Origin: Riemerella columbipharyngis
Lineage (GTDB): Bacteria > Bacteroidota > Bacteroidia > Flavobacteriales > Weeksellaceae
Length of the DNA stretch: 64,000 bases
Assembly (NCBI RefSeq): GCF_900101995.1
Contig: NZ_FNAS01000001.1
Span: forward strand, 275,540-339,539
Direction: 5' to 3'
Of this stretch, positions 8,884 to 17,467 are shown in pieces. Below the pieces are notes generated by a model. The model was not told the DNA's origin and made no database searches. It worked only from the letters and a program-made list of their open reading frames with translations. The stretch's first letter is position 1, and each line of letters begins with the position of its first letter. The position numbers and the translations under genes were made by a program.

Positions 8884-9810
8884 TTATAGCCCAAAGTATT
8901 TTTTTAGTACGAGTATAGAGCAATAGTCTTCCGCATTTTTATTTTTGAATTGAGTAATATATTCGTTGGCATTATTAGCTATATTCATACATTCTTTCGG
9001 ATTTTTTATGTAGTAATTTAGTGTCTCTTCCAGATCGGAATAGTCAGGTTTTATTTCTATATAATGGATACCACCTTTTAGCATCCCTTCCATAAACCAA
9101 GTTTCTATAGTAGGTTTAGGCATTACCGCCAAAGATTTTGACGACATTATCCATTTGAGATTTGTGGCGACATCATTTCCTTGAAGACTTAGTATGAATT
9201 TGTATTTCAGATGTTCTAGAAGTGATAGTTTGGGCTTTAGCCATTCGGGGTGGCAAGCTTTGTTGGTCTGTCCCAAATCACATAGCGGATGACCGAAATA
9301 TAGCTCATAGAAATGCTCTCTGTGTCTTTGGTATATAGCTCCTCTACCCAGTAGAATGTCTTTTTTTTCAGAAAAAGGCACGGTATCTTTTACCCAAACA
9401 AAATGTCTGGCTTTATCAAGTTTAAGGATAATGCTATTGGTGTTAAAATCGTTTATAGGTCGGCTTTTTACAATAGAAGGAAGCTCGGGAACGGAAGTAA
9501 TATCACCAAACAAGAAATTAATTCCCATGTCTTCATCAAACAGACAAGCGTATTGATAGGTGTCAAAATAATAAGACTTAGGGGTTTTAGGGTGTTTCAA
9601 GTCTTTTATTTTGTGTAACGCGGCATCGTTCCTCAATGAAGTTTTGCAATAATAATCTACCCTCTCTCTACATTTATCCAAAGTATTTTTTTGTAATTTC
9701 TTTTCTAACCGAGAGAGTACTTTGTCATAACTTTTATGAGAAGGAAAGATTATTCGGCTATATCCCTCCAAATAGTAGAGGACTTTGTTCTTCTTTGTGA
9801 CTTTTAGCAT
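8884..9810 (-). CDS. Glycosyltransferase family 90 (CAP10/LpsA-like)
   Basis: Cytoplasmic glycosyltransferase of the GT90/CAP10 type, the fold found in LPS-modifying LpsA proteins and fungal capsule enzymes. Visible signatures are GINFLFGDI, ILLGRGAIYQRHREHF and the C-terminal block YKFILSLQGNDVATNLKWIM, which binds the nucleotide-sugar donor in the family, followed by FMEGMLKGGIHYIEI. Length (308 aa) is normal. The start codon at 9810 shares its last base with the rdgB stop, so the two are translationally coupled. It probably adds a sugar to LPS core or O-antigen; donor and acceptor are unknown. Confidence 0.82.
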   Translation of the reverse strand: MLKVTKKNKVLYYLEGYSRIIFPSHKSYDKVLSRLEKKLQKNTLDKCRERVDYYCKTSLRNDAALHKIKDLKHPKTPKSYYFDTYQYACLFDEDMGINFLFGDITSVPELPSIVKSRPINDFNTNSIILKLDKARHFVWVKDTVPFSEKKDILLGRGAIYQRHREHFYELYFGHPLCDLGQTNKACHPEWLKPKLSLLEHLKYKFILSLQGNDVATNLKWIMSSKSLAVMPKPTIETWFMEGMLKGGIHYIEIKPDYSDLEETLNYYIKNPKECMNIANNANEYITQFKNKNAEDYCSILVLKKYFGL

Positions 9811-10379
9811 TAGACTAAAATTTTTAGCAATTTATCAATGGCTCTGCGTCTATGGCTGATTTTATTTTTTTCTTCCGGCAACATTTCTGCAAAGGTTTTT
9901 TCACAGTTTTCCGGAATGAAAATAGGGTCGTAGCCAAACCCTTTATGCCCTTTGTTTTCTTTGGTGATAGTCCCATTGATGCGTCCCTCAAAATATTGAA
10001 TGCCATCATTGTCTACAAGGCACATTACTGTTACGAAGTAGGCTTTTCTGTTTTCTATGCCTTCCAATTCGTGCAACACCTTCTGGATATTGGACTGAAA
10101 ATCGTGGTCGCCGGCGTAGCGTGCAGAGAATATGCCGGGTCTGCCGTTTAGAGCCTCTACTACCAGTCCGCTGTCATCCCCTATACTTGGGACTCCAGTT
10201 TTGTCGAAGCAGTATTGGGCTTTTATGAGTGCATTTTCATTAAAGGTTTTTCCGTTTTCCTCTATCTCTTCCGTGATATTGTAGTCGGATAGGCTTTTGA
10301 CTAAAAACCCGTTGCCCAAGATATTTTGTATTTCTTCTTTTTTATGCTCGTTGTGTGTGGCGATTAAAATCTCTTTCAT
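9810..10379 (-). CDS. rdgB: Non-canonical purine NTP pyrophosphatase (RdgB/HAM1 family)
   Basis: House-cleaning enzyme that hydrolyses dITP, ITP and XTP to monophosphates to keep deaminated purines out of DNA. The N-terminal ILIATHNEHKKEEIQNIL binds the triphosphate, and SIGDDSGLVVEALNGRPGI with SARYAG and GHKGFGYDPIFIP are the family's catalytic and base-recognition blocks. 189 aa is typical. First gene of a two-gene minus-strand unit with the GT90 gene. A roughly 250-bp region upstream, shared with the divergent MerR-type gene, holds the promoters. Confidence 0.95.
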   Translation of the reverse strand: MKEILIATHNEHKKEEIQNILGNGFLVKSLSDYNITEEIEENGKTFNENALIKAQYCFDKTGVPSIGDDSGLVVEALNGRPGIFSARYAGDHDFQSNIQKVLHELEGIENRKAYFVTVMCLVDNDGIQYFEGRINGTITKENKGHKGFGYDPIFIPENCEKTFAEMLPEEKNKISHRRRAIDKLLKILV

Positions 10380-10581
10380 TGTTTTAATATATTTTTTAAC
10401 TGTATTTTAGGTCAAATGAACCTCTGAAAAATCCTCATCATTACAAATAAAAGCATCTTGCAGCACTGTTTTTGTTTTGGGTGTATTATATCCGATAATG
10501 TTATTGGGGATGTAATGTTCTATGCAAATTTAATATATCTCGGAGTTTCGGACAAATGTATTGCGGGAGATGATTTTTTGC

Positions 10582-10611
10582 TTGAAAAAATACGGATATT
10601 ATTTATCTTTG
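10582..10611 (+). promoter_or_regulatory. Complete Bacteroidota-type promoter for the MerR-like gene
   Basis: TTG at 10582-10584, a 19-bp spacer, and TATCTTTG at 10604-10611 match the -33/-7 consensus exactly. The ATG follows 18 nt after the -7 box, so the leader is very short. Confidence 0.75.
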
Positions 10612-10628
10612 CAGTAAATCAATAATTG

Positions 10629-10967
10629 ATGGAAATAAATCTACCGGACAAATTATACTATTCCATAGGCGAATTGGCTAAGGCGTTTAATGTTAATGCT
10701 TCTATGATTAGATTTTGGGAGAGTGAGTTTCCTATTATACAACCTAAAAGAAATGCTAAGGGCAATCGCTATTTTACAAAAGAAGATTTGCGGAATCTCA
10801 AGATGATTTATTATCTGGTAAAAGAAAAAGGCTATACATTAGACGGTGCTAAAGCCGCACTTACCACGAATCCTCGTATCGGCGATACGGTGGAGATGAT
10901 TGATAGATTGAATTTTGTAAAAGCAGAACTTATCAAACTAAAAAAAGCACTGCCGGAGAAAGAATAG
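10629..10967 (+). CDS. MerR-family transcriptional regulator
   Basis: Small (112 aa) winged-helix MerR-type regulator. The HTH is visible in YSIGELAKAFNVNASMIRFWE, followed by the wing NRYFTKEDLRNLKMIYYLV and a short dimerisation helix. It has no cysteine-rich or other effector domain, so it is a minimal MerR, common and conserved in Flavobacteriia. ATG 10629 is preferred over the TTG at 10626 because it gives the usual N-terminus MEINLPDKLYYSIGE. Target genes are unknown. Confidence 0.85.
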   Translation: MEINLPDKLYYSIGELAKAFNVNASMIRFWESEFPIIQPKRNAKGNRYFTKEDLRNLKMIYYLVKEKGYTLDGAKAALTTNPRIGDTVEMIDRLNFVKAELIKLKKALPEKE

Positions 10968-11137
10968 TTTTTTTTATCACATTACCAGTTGGTTGTATTT
11001 TTTTTTTCTTACTCTTTTTTTCGTTATTGAATTTATTCGTTCTTTTCGTTAGATAAAGTTTGGCAAAGAGTTTGAATATATAGAGATGCTTCGGATAAAA
11101 AGGAAGCGTAAATTAAATAACATTAAAAGAAAAAATT

Positions 11138-11737
11138 ATGAAAAAATTAGTTTTAGGGTTGGCTATCGCAACCGGTTCATTAGCATTCTCTCAACATTAT
11201 GGAGTAAAAGCAGGTCTCAATCTGTCGTCTATCTCTAAAGACGGGGATTTCAGTGATTCCAAAGGTAAGGCTGGTTTTTATGCCGGAGTATTTATGAATG
11301 CACCTTTGGCAGAGAACTTCAGTATCCAGCCGGAGGTTATCTACAACAATGTAGGAGCGAAAGTAGATAAAAATACCAATACCAATTTGAATTTAGACTA
11401 TATTTCTGTTCCGGTAATGTTCCAGTACAATGTAGTGCCGGAGTTTTATTTGGAGGCAGGCCCTCAGTTTAGTTTCTTGGTAAACTCTAAGTTCAAGAGC
11501 AGTAACCAAACTATAGAAAAAGTAGCGAATTATTTTAACAATAAAGATAATTACAACTCTTTCGACTTTGGGCTTGGGCTGGGAGCAGGCTTTAATATCA
11601 ATGAGCATTTCGGTATAAATGCGAGATATGTAGCCGGTTTCACAGATTTAACAAAAAATGGCTCTGTAGATATGGCTAACAAAGATGGTAAAAATAGAAA
11701 CAATACCTTCCAAGTTGGGTTAAGTGCAAGATTTTAA
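11138..11737 (+). CDS. Outer membrane beta-barrel protein, PorT/OmpX-like
   Basis: Signal peptide KKLVLGLAIATGSLAFSQ, then HYGVKAGLNLSSISKDG, the classical start of the PorT-like 'outer membrane protein beta-barrel' family in Bacteroidota. Alternating hydrophobic strands (FYAGVFMNAPL, FSIQPEVIYNNVGAKV, FYLEAGPQFSFLV, FGLGLGAGFNI) and a C-terminal FQVGLSARF support an 8-strand barrel. 199 aa. Function unknown; structural or small porin roles are typical. Monocistronic, with a terminator right behind it. Confidence 0.87.
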   Translation: MKKLVLGLAIATGSLAFSQHYGVKAGLNLSSISKDGDFSDSKGKAGFYAGVFMNAPLAENFSIQPEVIYNNVGAKVDKNTNTNLNLDYISVPVMFQYNVVPEFYLEAGPQFSFLVNSKFKSSNQTIEKVANYFNNKDNYNSFDFGLGLGAGFNINEHFGINARYVAGFTDLTKNGSVDMANKDGKNRNNTFQVGLSARF

Positions 11738-11763
11738 GTTTTAAGCTAATTAATATTACAACG

Positions 11764-11786
11764 AAGCTATCCTTATGGGGTAGCTT
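11764..11786. terminator. Terminator between the OMP gene and nth
   Basis: AAGCTATCC (11764-11772) pairs with GGGTAGCTT (11778-11786) with one G-U pair, followed by TTTTATT. It ends the OMP transcript, and the convergent nth stop codon at 11773 lies inside the hairpin. Confidence 0.7.
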
Positions 11787-12423
11787 TTTTATTGGAGTTT
11801 GTTTTTTCAGGGAACAGCATTTTTGTGATAAAATCTCGATCACCGTTTCCTCTTGCCGGCGAATATTCTCTCCCGTAAAAGATAATTTGGAGGTGGAGCT
11901 TGTTCCATACATTCTTAGGGAATATTTTTTTTGCATCGGCTTCGGTTTGGGTTATATTTTTTCCGGAAGTGAGTTTCCATAGCGTCATCAGCCTATGGAT
12001 ATGGGTGTCTACCGGAAATGCAGGAACCCCAAAGGCTTGGCTCATTACCACAGATGCCGTCTTGTGTCCTACGCCGGGTAGTGCTTCTAATTCTTCGAAA
12101 GATTGCGGAACAATGCCCTGGTGCCTTTCTACGAGGAGCTCCGCCATTGCTTTTAGATTTTTTGCTTTTGTATTGGACAGTCCTATTTCTTTGATGAGTT
12201 CTTTTATTTCAATGACTTCCAGTTTGCTCATTTTGAATGGCGTATCTGCTATTTCAAAGAGTTTTGGCGTTACTTCGTTTACTTTTTTGTCCGTCGTTTG
12301 GGCGGATAGAGCCACAGCCACGAGGAGGGTGTAGGCATCTTTATGGTCCAGAGGAATAGGCGTTTCGGGATAAAGTTTTTCCAATTCCCGTTGAATCAAT
12401 TCTGCCCTTTGTTTTTTTGTCAT
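11773..12423 (-). CDS. nth: Endonuclease III-like DNA glycosylase
   Basis: HhH-GPD superfamily DNA glycosylase/AP lyase removing oxidised pyrimidines. The helix-hairpin-helix LPGVGHKTASVVMSQAFGV carries the catalytic Lys, and PVDTHIHRL carries the catalytic Asp. The C-terminus after LQIIFYGREYSPARGNGDRD contains no cysteines, so the [4Fe-4S] cluster (C-X6-C-X2-C-X5-C) of E. coli Nth is absent. I believe this occurs in other flavobacterial members but cannot verify it here. 216 aa. Divergent from bcp, with overlapping promoter elements. Confidence 0.9.
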   Translation of the reverse strand: MTKKQRAELIQRELEKLYPETPIPLDHKDAYTLLVAVALSAQTTDKKVNEVTPKLFEIADTPFKMSKLEVIEIKELIKEIGLSNTKAKNLKAMAELLVERHQGIVPQSFEELEALPGVGHKTASVVMSQAFGVPAFPVDTHIHRLMTLWKLTSGKNITQTEADAKKIFPKNVWNKLHLQIIFYGREYSPARGNGDRDFITKMLFPEKTNSNKKATP

Positions 12424-12430
12424 AATACCT

Positions 12431-12448
12431 TAAATTTGGACAAAAATA
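12431..12448. promoter_or_regulatory. Divergent overlapping promoters of bcp (+) and nth (-)
   Basis: Plus-strand TAAATTTG (12431-12438) lies 16 nt before the bcp ATG. Minus-strand TATTTTTG (12448-12441) lies 17 nt before the nth ATG. The two -7 boxes are separated by 2 bp, so both polymerases cannot occupy the site at once. This links an oxidative-DNA repair gene with a peroxidase gene in one 31-bp intergenic region. Confidence 0.6.
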
Positions 12449-12454
12449 AACATT

Positions 12455-12907
12455 ATGATAAATATTGGCGATAAACTTCCCTCGTTTGAGGGGGTTAACC
12501 AAGATGGAAAAGTGATAAAATCGTCTAAATTCAAAGGCGAAAAATTAGTCATATTCTTTTATCCAAAGGCGAATACGCCAGGGTGTACTGCAGAAGCGTG
12601 CAGCCTAAGTGATAACTATGCAGAGCTGAAAAATGGAGGCTACGAGATTTTAGGCATCAGTGCGGATTCTGTGGAGAAGCAAAAGAAATTCCAAGACAAA
12701 TTTCTATTTCCGTATGATTTGATAGCAGACGAATCCAGAAATATTATTGATAAGTTTGGCGTTTGGCAGCTCAAAAAGTTTATGGGAAAAGAATATATGG
12801 GAATAGTAAGAACTACTTTTATTTTTGATGAAAATGGTATCTGCACCCGCATCATCGATAAGGTGAAAACAAAGGAGCATGCTGCTCAAATTTTAAATCA
12901 AATATAA
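12455..12907 (+). CDS. bcp: Thioredoxin-dependent thiol peroxidase (Bcp/PrxQ)
   Basis: Peroxiredoxin of the Bcp/PrxQ class, reducing hydroperoxides with thioredoxin. The peroxidatic Cys is in the block PKANTPGCTAEACSLSDNY and the resolving Cys is five residues later, as in alpha-2 type 2-Cys PrxQ. GVWQLKKFMGKEYMGIVRT and TFIFDENG are the usual thioredoxin-fold C-terminal blocks. 150 aa. It is followed closely (13 nt) by the prolyl oligopeptidase gene, which may be cotranscribed. Confidence 0.95.
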   Translation: MINIGDKLPSFEGVNQDGKVIKSSKFKGEKLVIFFYPKANTPGCTAEACSLSDNYAELKNGGYEILGISADSVEKQKKFQDKFLFPYDLIADESRNIIDKFGVWQLKKFMGKEYMGIVRTTFIFDENGICTRIIDKVKTKEHAAQILNQI

Positions 12908-12920
12908 ATTTTTAATTGTT

Positions 12921-15032
12921 ATGAAAAATGAAGCTCTATATGTAAGTGCAGCATTATGTCTTGCCGCTGTATCTAATGCTCAGAAAAAAAATGTGATGTA
13001 CCATTATCCCCAAACCCCAAAAGTAAACCATACCGATATTTATTTCGGTGAAAAGGTAGAAGACCCGTATCATTGGCTGGAAGACGACCAAGCTGTAATG
13101 ACAAAAGAATGGGTGAAAAAAGAAGTGGCTTTTACAAAAAGCATTCTGGATAAAATTCCTTTTCGGGATAAAATTCGTAAAGAACTGAAAGATATTTGGA
13201 ATTACGAAAAAATATCTGCACCGTTCAAAGAAGGAGATTATACTTATTTTTACAAAAATAACGGGCTTCAGGCACAGTCTGTTCTTTATCGTAAAGATAA
13301 AAACGGTAAAGTAGAAGAATTTTTAGACCCCAATAAATTTTCTAAAGACGGTACTACTTCGTTATCGGGGATTTCTTTTAATAAGAAAGGAAACTTGTTT
13401 GCTTATAAAATCTCGGAAGGAGGAAGCGATTGGAACAAAATCATCATCTTAGATGTCGTCACCAAAAAGCAGATAGACGAAACCCTCAAAGATGTTAAAT
13501 TTAGCGGAATAGCCTGGCTCGGGGACGAAGGATTCTTTTATTCAAGCTATGACAAGCCAAAGGGCAGCGTACTCTCTGCAAAGACAGATACTCATAAAGT
13601 TTATTTCCATAAATTAGGAACTAAACAATCTCAGGATAAACTTATACTCGGAGGCGAAAATTTCAAAAGACGCTACTTAAGTGCTTATGTAACGGAAGAC
13701 CAGCGATATTTAGTAATATCAGCTGCAAATTCTACCAATGGGAACGAGCTGTATATCAAAGATCTGAAAAACAAAACAGAGCTTATTCCCCTGCAAGAAG
13801 GCTATGAGTACAACACCGAAGTTGTAGATACCCAAGGAGATGAAATCTATGCAATTACTGATAAAAACGCACCGAATAAAAGACTTGTAAAGTTTAATAT
13901 TCATAATCCTGAAGTTTGGACGGACATCATTCCCGAAAGAGAAAATGTTTTGAATATTAGTAAGGGAGGAGATTATTTCTTCGCTCAATATATGAAAGAT
14001 GCACTGTCTTATGTAGAGCAGGTAGAGTACAGTGGTAAGGTCATTCGTACCATTACTCTTCCTGGAAAAGGTACAGCACGCGGTTTTAGAGGAAAAAAAG
14101 AAGATAAGGAACTGTATTATCTGTTTACAAATTACATCACTCCGAGTACCACATATAAAATCAATGTAGAAACAGGAGTGTCTTCGGTCTATCAAAAACC
14201 CAAAGTTAATTTTAATCCTGATAATTTTGTAACAGAGCAAGTGTTTTATACCTCTTCGGATGGGACTAAAATTCCTATGACCATAAGCTATAAAAAAGGA
14301 TTAAAGAAAAATGGCAAAAATCCTACATTGCTGTATTCTTATGGTGGGTTCAATATCAGTCTTCAGCCGGCGTTTTCGGTAGTGAATGCCATATGGATGG
14401 AAAACGGAGGTGTCTATGCCGTTCCGAATATCAGAGGAGGAGGAGAATACGGAAAAAAATGGCACGATGCAGGAACCAAGATGCAAAAGAAAAATGTATT
14501 CAATGATTTCATTGCGGCAGGAGAATGGTTGCAGGAAAACGGGTATACTTCGCGAGATTATATGGCTATCTCCGGTCGTTCCAATGGAGGATTGCTTGTA
14601 GGTGCAACGATGACTATACGCCCGGACCTCGCTAAGGTAGCATTCCCGGGAGTCGGTGTTTTAGATATGCTTAGATATAATAAATTTACAGCAGGTGCGG
14701 GTTGGTCGTACGACTACGGAATGCCTGAAGACAGTAGAGAAATGTTTGAATACCTAAAATCTTACTCGCCGGTTCACAATGTAAAATCAGGTGTGTGCTA
14801 CCCTTCCACTATGATTATCACAAGCGATCACGATGATAGGGTAGTACCGGCTCATTCTTTTAAATTTGGTGCTCAGCTTCAAGCGAAACAATCTTGTAAC
14901 AACCCTGTGATTATAAGAATAGAGCATAATGCGGGACACGGTGCAGGGCGTTCCACAGATCAAATTATAGATGAAAATGCCGACTTGATAAGCTTTGCAT
15001 TTTATGAAATGGGATTTAGATCTTTGAAATAA
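12921..15032 (+). CDS. Prolyl oligopeptidase (S9A), secreted or periplasmic
   Basis: Serine peptidase cutting after proline in short peptides. A signal peptide (ALYVSAALCLAAVSNAQ) precedes YFGEKVEDPYHWLEDD, the family's N-terminal block. A seven-bladed propeller region runs to about residue 430, then the alpha/beta hydrolase domain. The triad is visible: Ser554 in ISGRSNGG, Asp within SDHDDRV (about residues 635-641) and His673 in NAGHGAG. 703 aa, full length, and close in layout to the well-studied prolyl endopeptidase of Elizabethkingia meningoseptica. Thirteen nt after bcp. Confidence 0.95.
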   Translation: MKNEALYVSAALCLAAVSNAQKKNVMYHYPQTPKVNHTDIYFGEKVEDPYHWLEDDQAVMTKEWVKKEVAFTKSILDKIPFRDKIRKELKDIWNYEKISAPFKEGDYTYFYKNNGLQAQSVLYRKDKNGKVEEFLDPNKFSKDGTTSLSGISFNKKGNLFAYKISEGGSDWNKIIILDVVTKKQIDETLKDVKFSGIAWLGDEGFFYSSYDKPKGSVLSAKTDTHKVYFHKLGTKQSQDKLILGGENFKRRYLSAYVTEDQRYLVISAANSTNGNELYIKDLKNKTELIPLQEGYEYNTEVVDTQGDEIYAITDKNAPNKRLVKFNIHNPEVWTDIIPERENVLNISKGGDYFFAQYMKDALSYVEQVEYSGKVIRTITLPGKGTARGFRGKKEDKELYYLFTNYITPSTTYKINVETGVSSVYQKPKVNFNPDNFVTEQVFYTSSDGTKIPMTISYKKGLKKNGKNPTLLYSYGGFNISLQPAFSVVNAIWMENGGVYAVPNIRGGGEYGKKWHDAGTKMQKKNVFNDFIAAGEWLQENGYTSRDYMAISGRSNGGLLVGATMTIRPDLAKVAFPGVGVLDMLRYNKFTAGAGWSYDYGMPEDSREMFEYLKSYSPVHNVKSGVCYPSTMIITSDHDDRVVPAHSFKFGAQLQAKQSCNNPVIIRIEHNAGHGAGRSTDQIIDENADLISFAFYEMGFRSLK

Positions 15033-15083
15033 AAACGAATAGCCTCCCGATATATTTAAAGTTGTCTGGCATTAAGCTAAAAA

Positions 15084-16322
15084 ATGAAATTAATGAAGAG
15101 AAAAATAGCAATAATAGGTGGCGGAGCAGCAGGTTTTTTTGCAGCGGCTAATTTAGACAGCAGTTTGTACGACATTTCTATTTTTGAACAGAATACCGAT
15201 GTGTTACAAAAAGTGAAAATATCGGGAGGTGGTCGTTGTAATGTTACCCACGCTTGTTTTGACCCTAAAGAATTGGTGAGGTTTTATCCGCGTGGGAACA
15301 AGGAGCTTGTAAGCGTCTTTTCCAAGTTTCAGCCGGGGGATACGATGGCGTGGTTTGAGGAGCACGGCGTACCGCTGAAAATAGAAACAGACGGGCGGGT
15401 TTTTCCTGAAAGTAATTCTTCGCAATCTATTATTGACGCACTTTACAGTAATGCTTTGAAAAAAGGCATAGCGGTTAATACAAAAGTGTCTGTTAAAGAT
15501 ATTATTCCTAAAGAAGAGGGGTATATCGTAGAGACTTCCAAAGGAGAGTTCTTGGCGGATATTATTATTTATACTACGGGGAGTTCGCCTAAGGGAATGA
15601 AGCTATTGGCAAAACTTGGGCATAAGATGGTTAGTCCGGTGCCTTCTCTTTTTACTTTTAATGTTAAAGATGAATTGTTAGACGGGCTTTCGGGAACGAG
15701 TTTTCCGGATGTGAAAGTGAAAATACCGAATCTTAAATCAAGTGAAAATGGTGCTTTACTGATTACCCATTGGGGGCTTAGCGGTCCTGCGGTTCTGAAA
15801 CTGTCTGCCTGGGAGGCGGTTCGTTTGGCAGAAGTGGATTATCAATTTGATGTGGAAATTAATTTCCTCAATATCACTTATCAAGAAGCAGAGTCGTATT
15901 TTTTAGACTTTAAAGAGAAACATTCCAAAAAGACGATTGGACAGAGTAAGATATTTCCCACTACCCAAAGGTTTTGGAATAGAGTATTGGAGCTGAATCG
16001 TGTCAATAAAGACAAGCAGCTTGCAAATATATCATCTAAGGAAATGGGAATGATTTTGGAAACGCTTTGTAGAAAGTTGTTTAGAGTCAATGGTAAATCT
16101 ACATTCAAAGAAGAGTTTGTAACGGCAGGTGGTGTAGATTTGAAAGAGATTAATTTCAAAACAATGGCCTCAAAGTGTTTGTCTAATTTTTATATAGCAG
16201 GAGAGGTGTTGAATATAGATGCTGTTACAGGAGGGTTTAATTTTCAAGCGTGCTGGAGCGAAGCCTATTTGATTTCGGAGGCATTAAACTCAAAATCATA
16301 TCATGAAAAAGAAGGAGCTTAA
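15084..16322 (+). CDS. HI0933/YhiN-family flavoprotein
   Basis: NAD(P)/FAD-dependent oxidoreductase of the HI0933-like family, whose physiological substrate is unknown. The dinucleotide motif IAIIGGGAAGFFAAANL is near the N-terminus and the characteristic KVKISGGGRCNVTHACF follows. LLITHWGLSGPAVLKLS and the C-terminal FVTAGGVDLKEINFKTMASK with GEVLNIDAVTGGFNFQACW complete the family pattern. 412 aa, intact. ATG 15084 is listed; ATG 15093 (MKRKIAIIG) is equally possible. Confidence 0.9.
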   Translation: MKLMKRKIAIIGGGAAGFFAAANLDSSLYDISIFEQNTDVLQKVKISGGGRCNVTHACFDPKELVRFYPRGNKELVSVFSKFQPGDTMAWFEEHGVPLKIETDGRVFPESNSSQSIIDALYSNALKKGIAVNTKVSVKDIIPKEEGYIVETSKGEFLADIIIYTTGSSPKGMKLLAKLGHKMVSPVPSLFTFNVKDELLDGLSGTSFPDVKVKIPNLKSSENGALLITHWGLSGPAVLKLSAWEAVRLAEVDYQFDVEINFLNITYQEAESYFLDFKEKHSKKTIGQSKIFPTTQRFWNRVLELNRVNKDKQLANISSKEMGMILETLCRKLFRVNGKSTFKEEFVTAGGVDLKEINFKTMASKCLSNFYIAGEVLNIDAVTGGFNFQACWSEAYLISEALNSKSYHEKEGA

Positions 16323-16345
16323 AAACCATTATTTAATAAAAATAT

Positions 16346-16353
16346 TAAATTTG
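16346..16353 (+). promoter_or_regulatory. lptF/G-like gene promoter -7 element
   Basis: TAAATTTG, 19 nt upstream of the ATG at 16373. Confidence 0.5.
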
Positions 16354-16372
16354 CAGAACTGAAAACGCTTAT

Positions 16373-17467
16373 ATGAACATTATAGACCGTTATATTATTA
16401 AAAAATTTTTAGGGACTTTGGTTTTTATGCTGATGCTGCTTACTATTATTGTAATAGTGGTAGATGTTCAGGCAAAATCACCAAACATAGAAAAAAGCGG
16501 CTATACGGTAGGGTATTTCCTCCTTCATTTTTATCCGTTTTGGATGATTTACCTTGTCATTACTTTTATGTCTATTTTGGTATTTATTTCGGTGATATAT
16601 TTTACTTCTCGGCTGGCTAATAATACGGAGATTGTAGCGATAATCAGCAGTGGTGCCAGTTTTCATAGATTTTCGAGACCTTATTTTGTTTCTGCATTTG
16701 CAATTGCTGTTTTTTCTCTTTTGCTTAATCATTATTTTCTTCCTATGGCAAATGTTAAGAAAAATAAATTATTGATTTATACCAAATCCGAAACCCGTCA
16801 ACAGGAGGCTAAAAGCAATGTGAAGATATCGGCACAGATGTCCCCTACGGAGTATGTGTTTATCAATTCCTATAACCGTCAAGAGAATAGAGGTTCGGGC
16901 TATATGTATCAAAAGTTTGACAAGAACAAAAAACTTATCCAGCGAATCACGGCGATGAATATTCAATGGGATAAGGATAAAAAAGCCTTTTCTCTAAATT
17001 CCTATTACGAAAAAAAAGCCGGTAAGAATGATTCGGAAATTCTAACGAACGGTGCACAAATGTATCAAAGTTTTGGGCATCCGCCGGAAGAGCTTTTCCC
17101 TGATGAGCTTTTAGGCGAAGATAAAACGACTCCGGAGCTGATAAAATTTATACAACGAGAGAAAGAAAAAGGAAACGGAAACATCAATATTTATCTCAAT
17201 GAATTGTATTCCAGAACTTCTATGCCCGTTTCTATCATTATTCTTACTATACTCGGGCTGTCGTTGTCCTCAGAGAAAAAGAGGGGAGGTATAGGTGTCA
17301 ATCTCGCTTTGGGGATAGCATTGGCATTTGTGTTTATTTTTTCTTTTGAAGCATTGAAAATCGTATCTACTACCCGTACGCTCACGCCTTTTGTGGCGAT
17401 GTGGCTGCCCAATTTTGTATTTGCACCTGTGGCTGTATTTCTTTATTTTAGAAGAGCCAATCAATAG
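16373..17467 (+). CDS. LptF/LptG-family LPS export permease
   Basis: YjgP/YjgQ-family permease of the Lpt bridge that extracts LPS from the inner membrane. N-terminal IIDRYIIKKFLGTLVFMLM is the family start. Transmembrane helices lie at about residues 12-32, 50-75 and 100-120, then a periplasmic beta-jellyroll region, then three C-terminal helices (SMPVSIIILTILGLSLSS, VNLALGIALAFVFIFSF, FVAMWLPNFVFAPVAVFL). 364 aa. Whether it is F or G cannot be decided from one member. The stop overlaps the convergent birA stop by 7 nt. Confidence 0.88.
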   Translation: MNIIDRYIIKKFLGTLVFMLMLLTIIVIVVDVQAKSPNIEKSGYTVGYFLLHFYPFWMIYLVITFMSILVFISVIYFTSRLANNTEIVAIISSGASFHRFSRPYFVSAFAIAVFSLLLNHYFLPMANVKKNKLLIYTKSETRQQEAKSNVKISAQMSPTEYVFINSYNRQENRGSGYMYQKFDKNKKLIQRITAMNIQWDKDKKAFSLNSYYEKKAGKNDSEILTNGAQMYQSFGHPPEELFPDELLGEDKTTPELIKFIQREKEKGNGNINIYLNELYSRTSMPVSIIILTILGLSLSSEKKRGGIGVNLALGIALAFVFIFSFEALKIVSTTRTLTPFVAMWLPNFVFAPVAVFLYFRRANQ

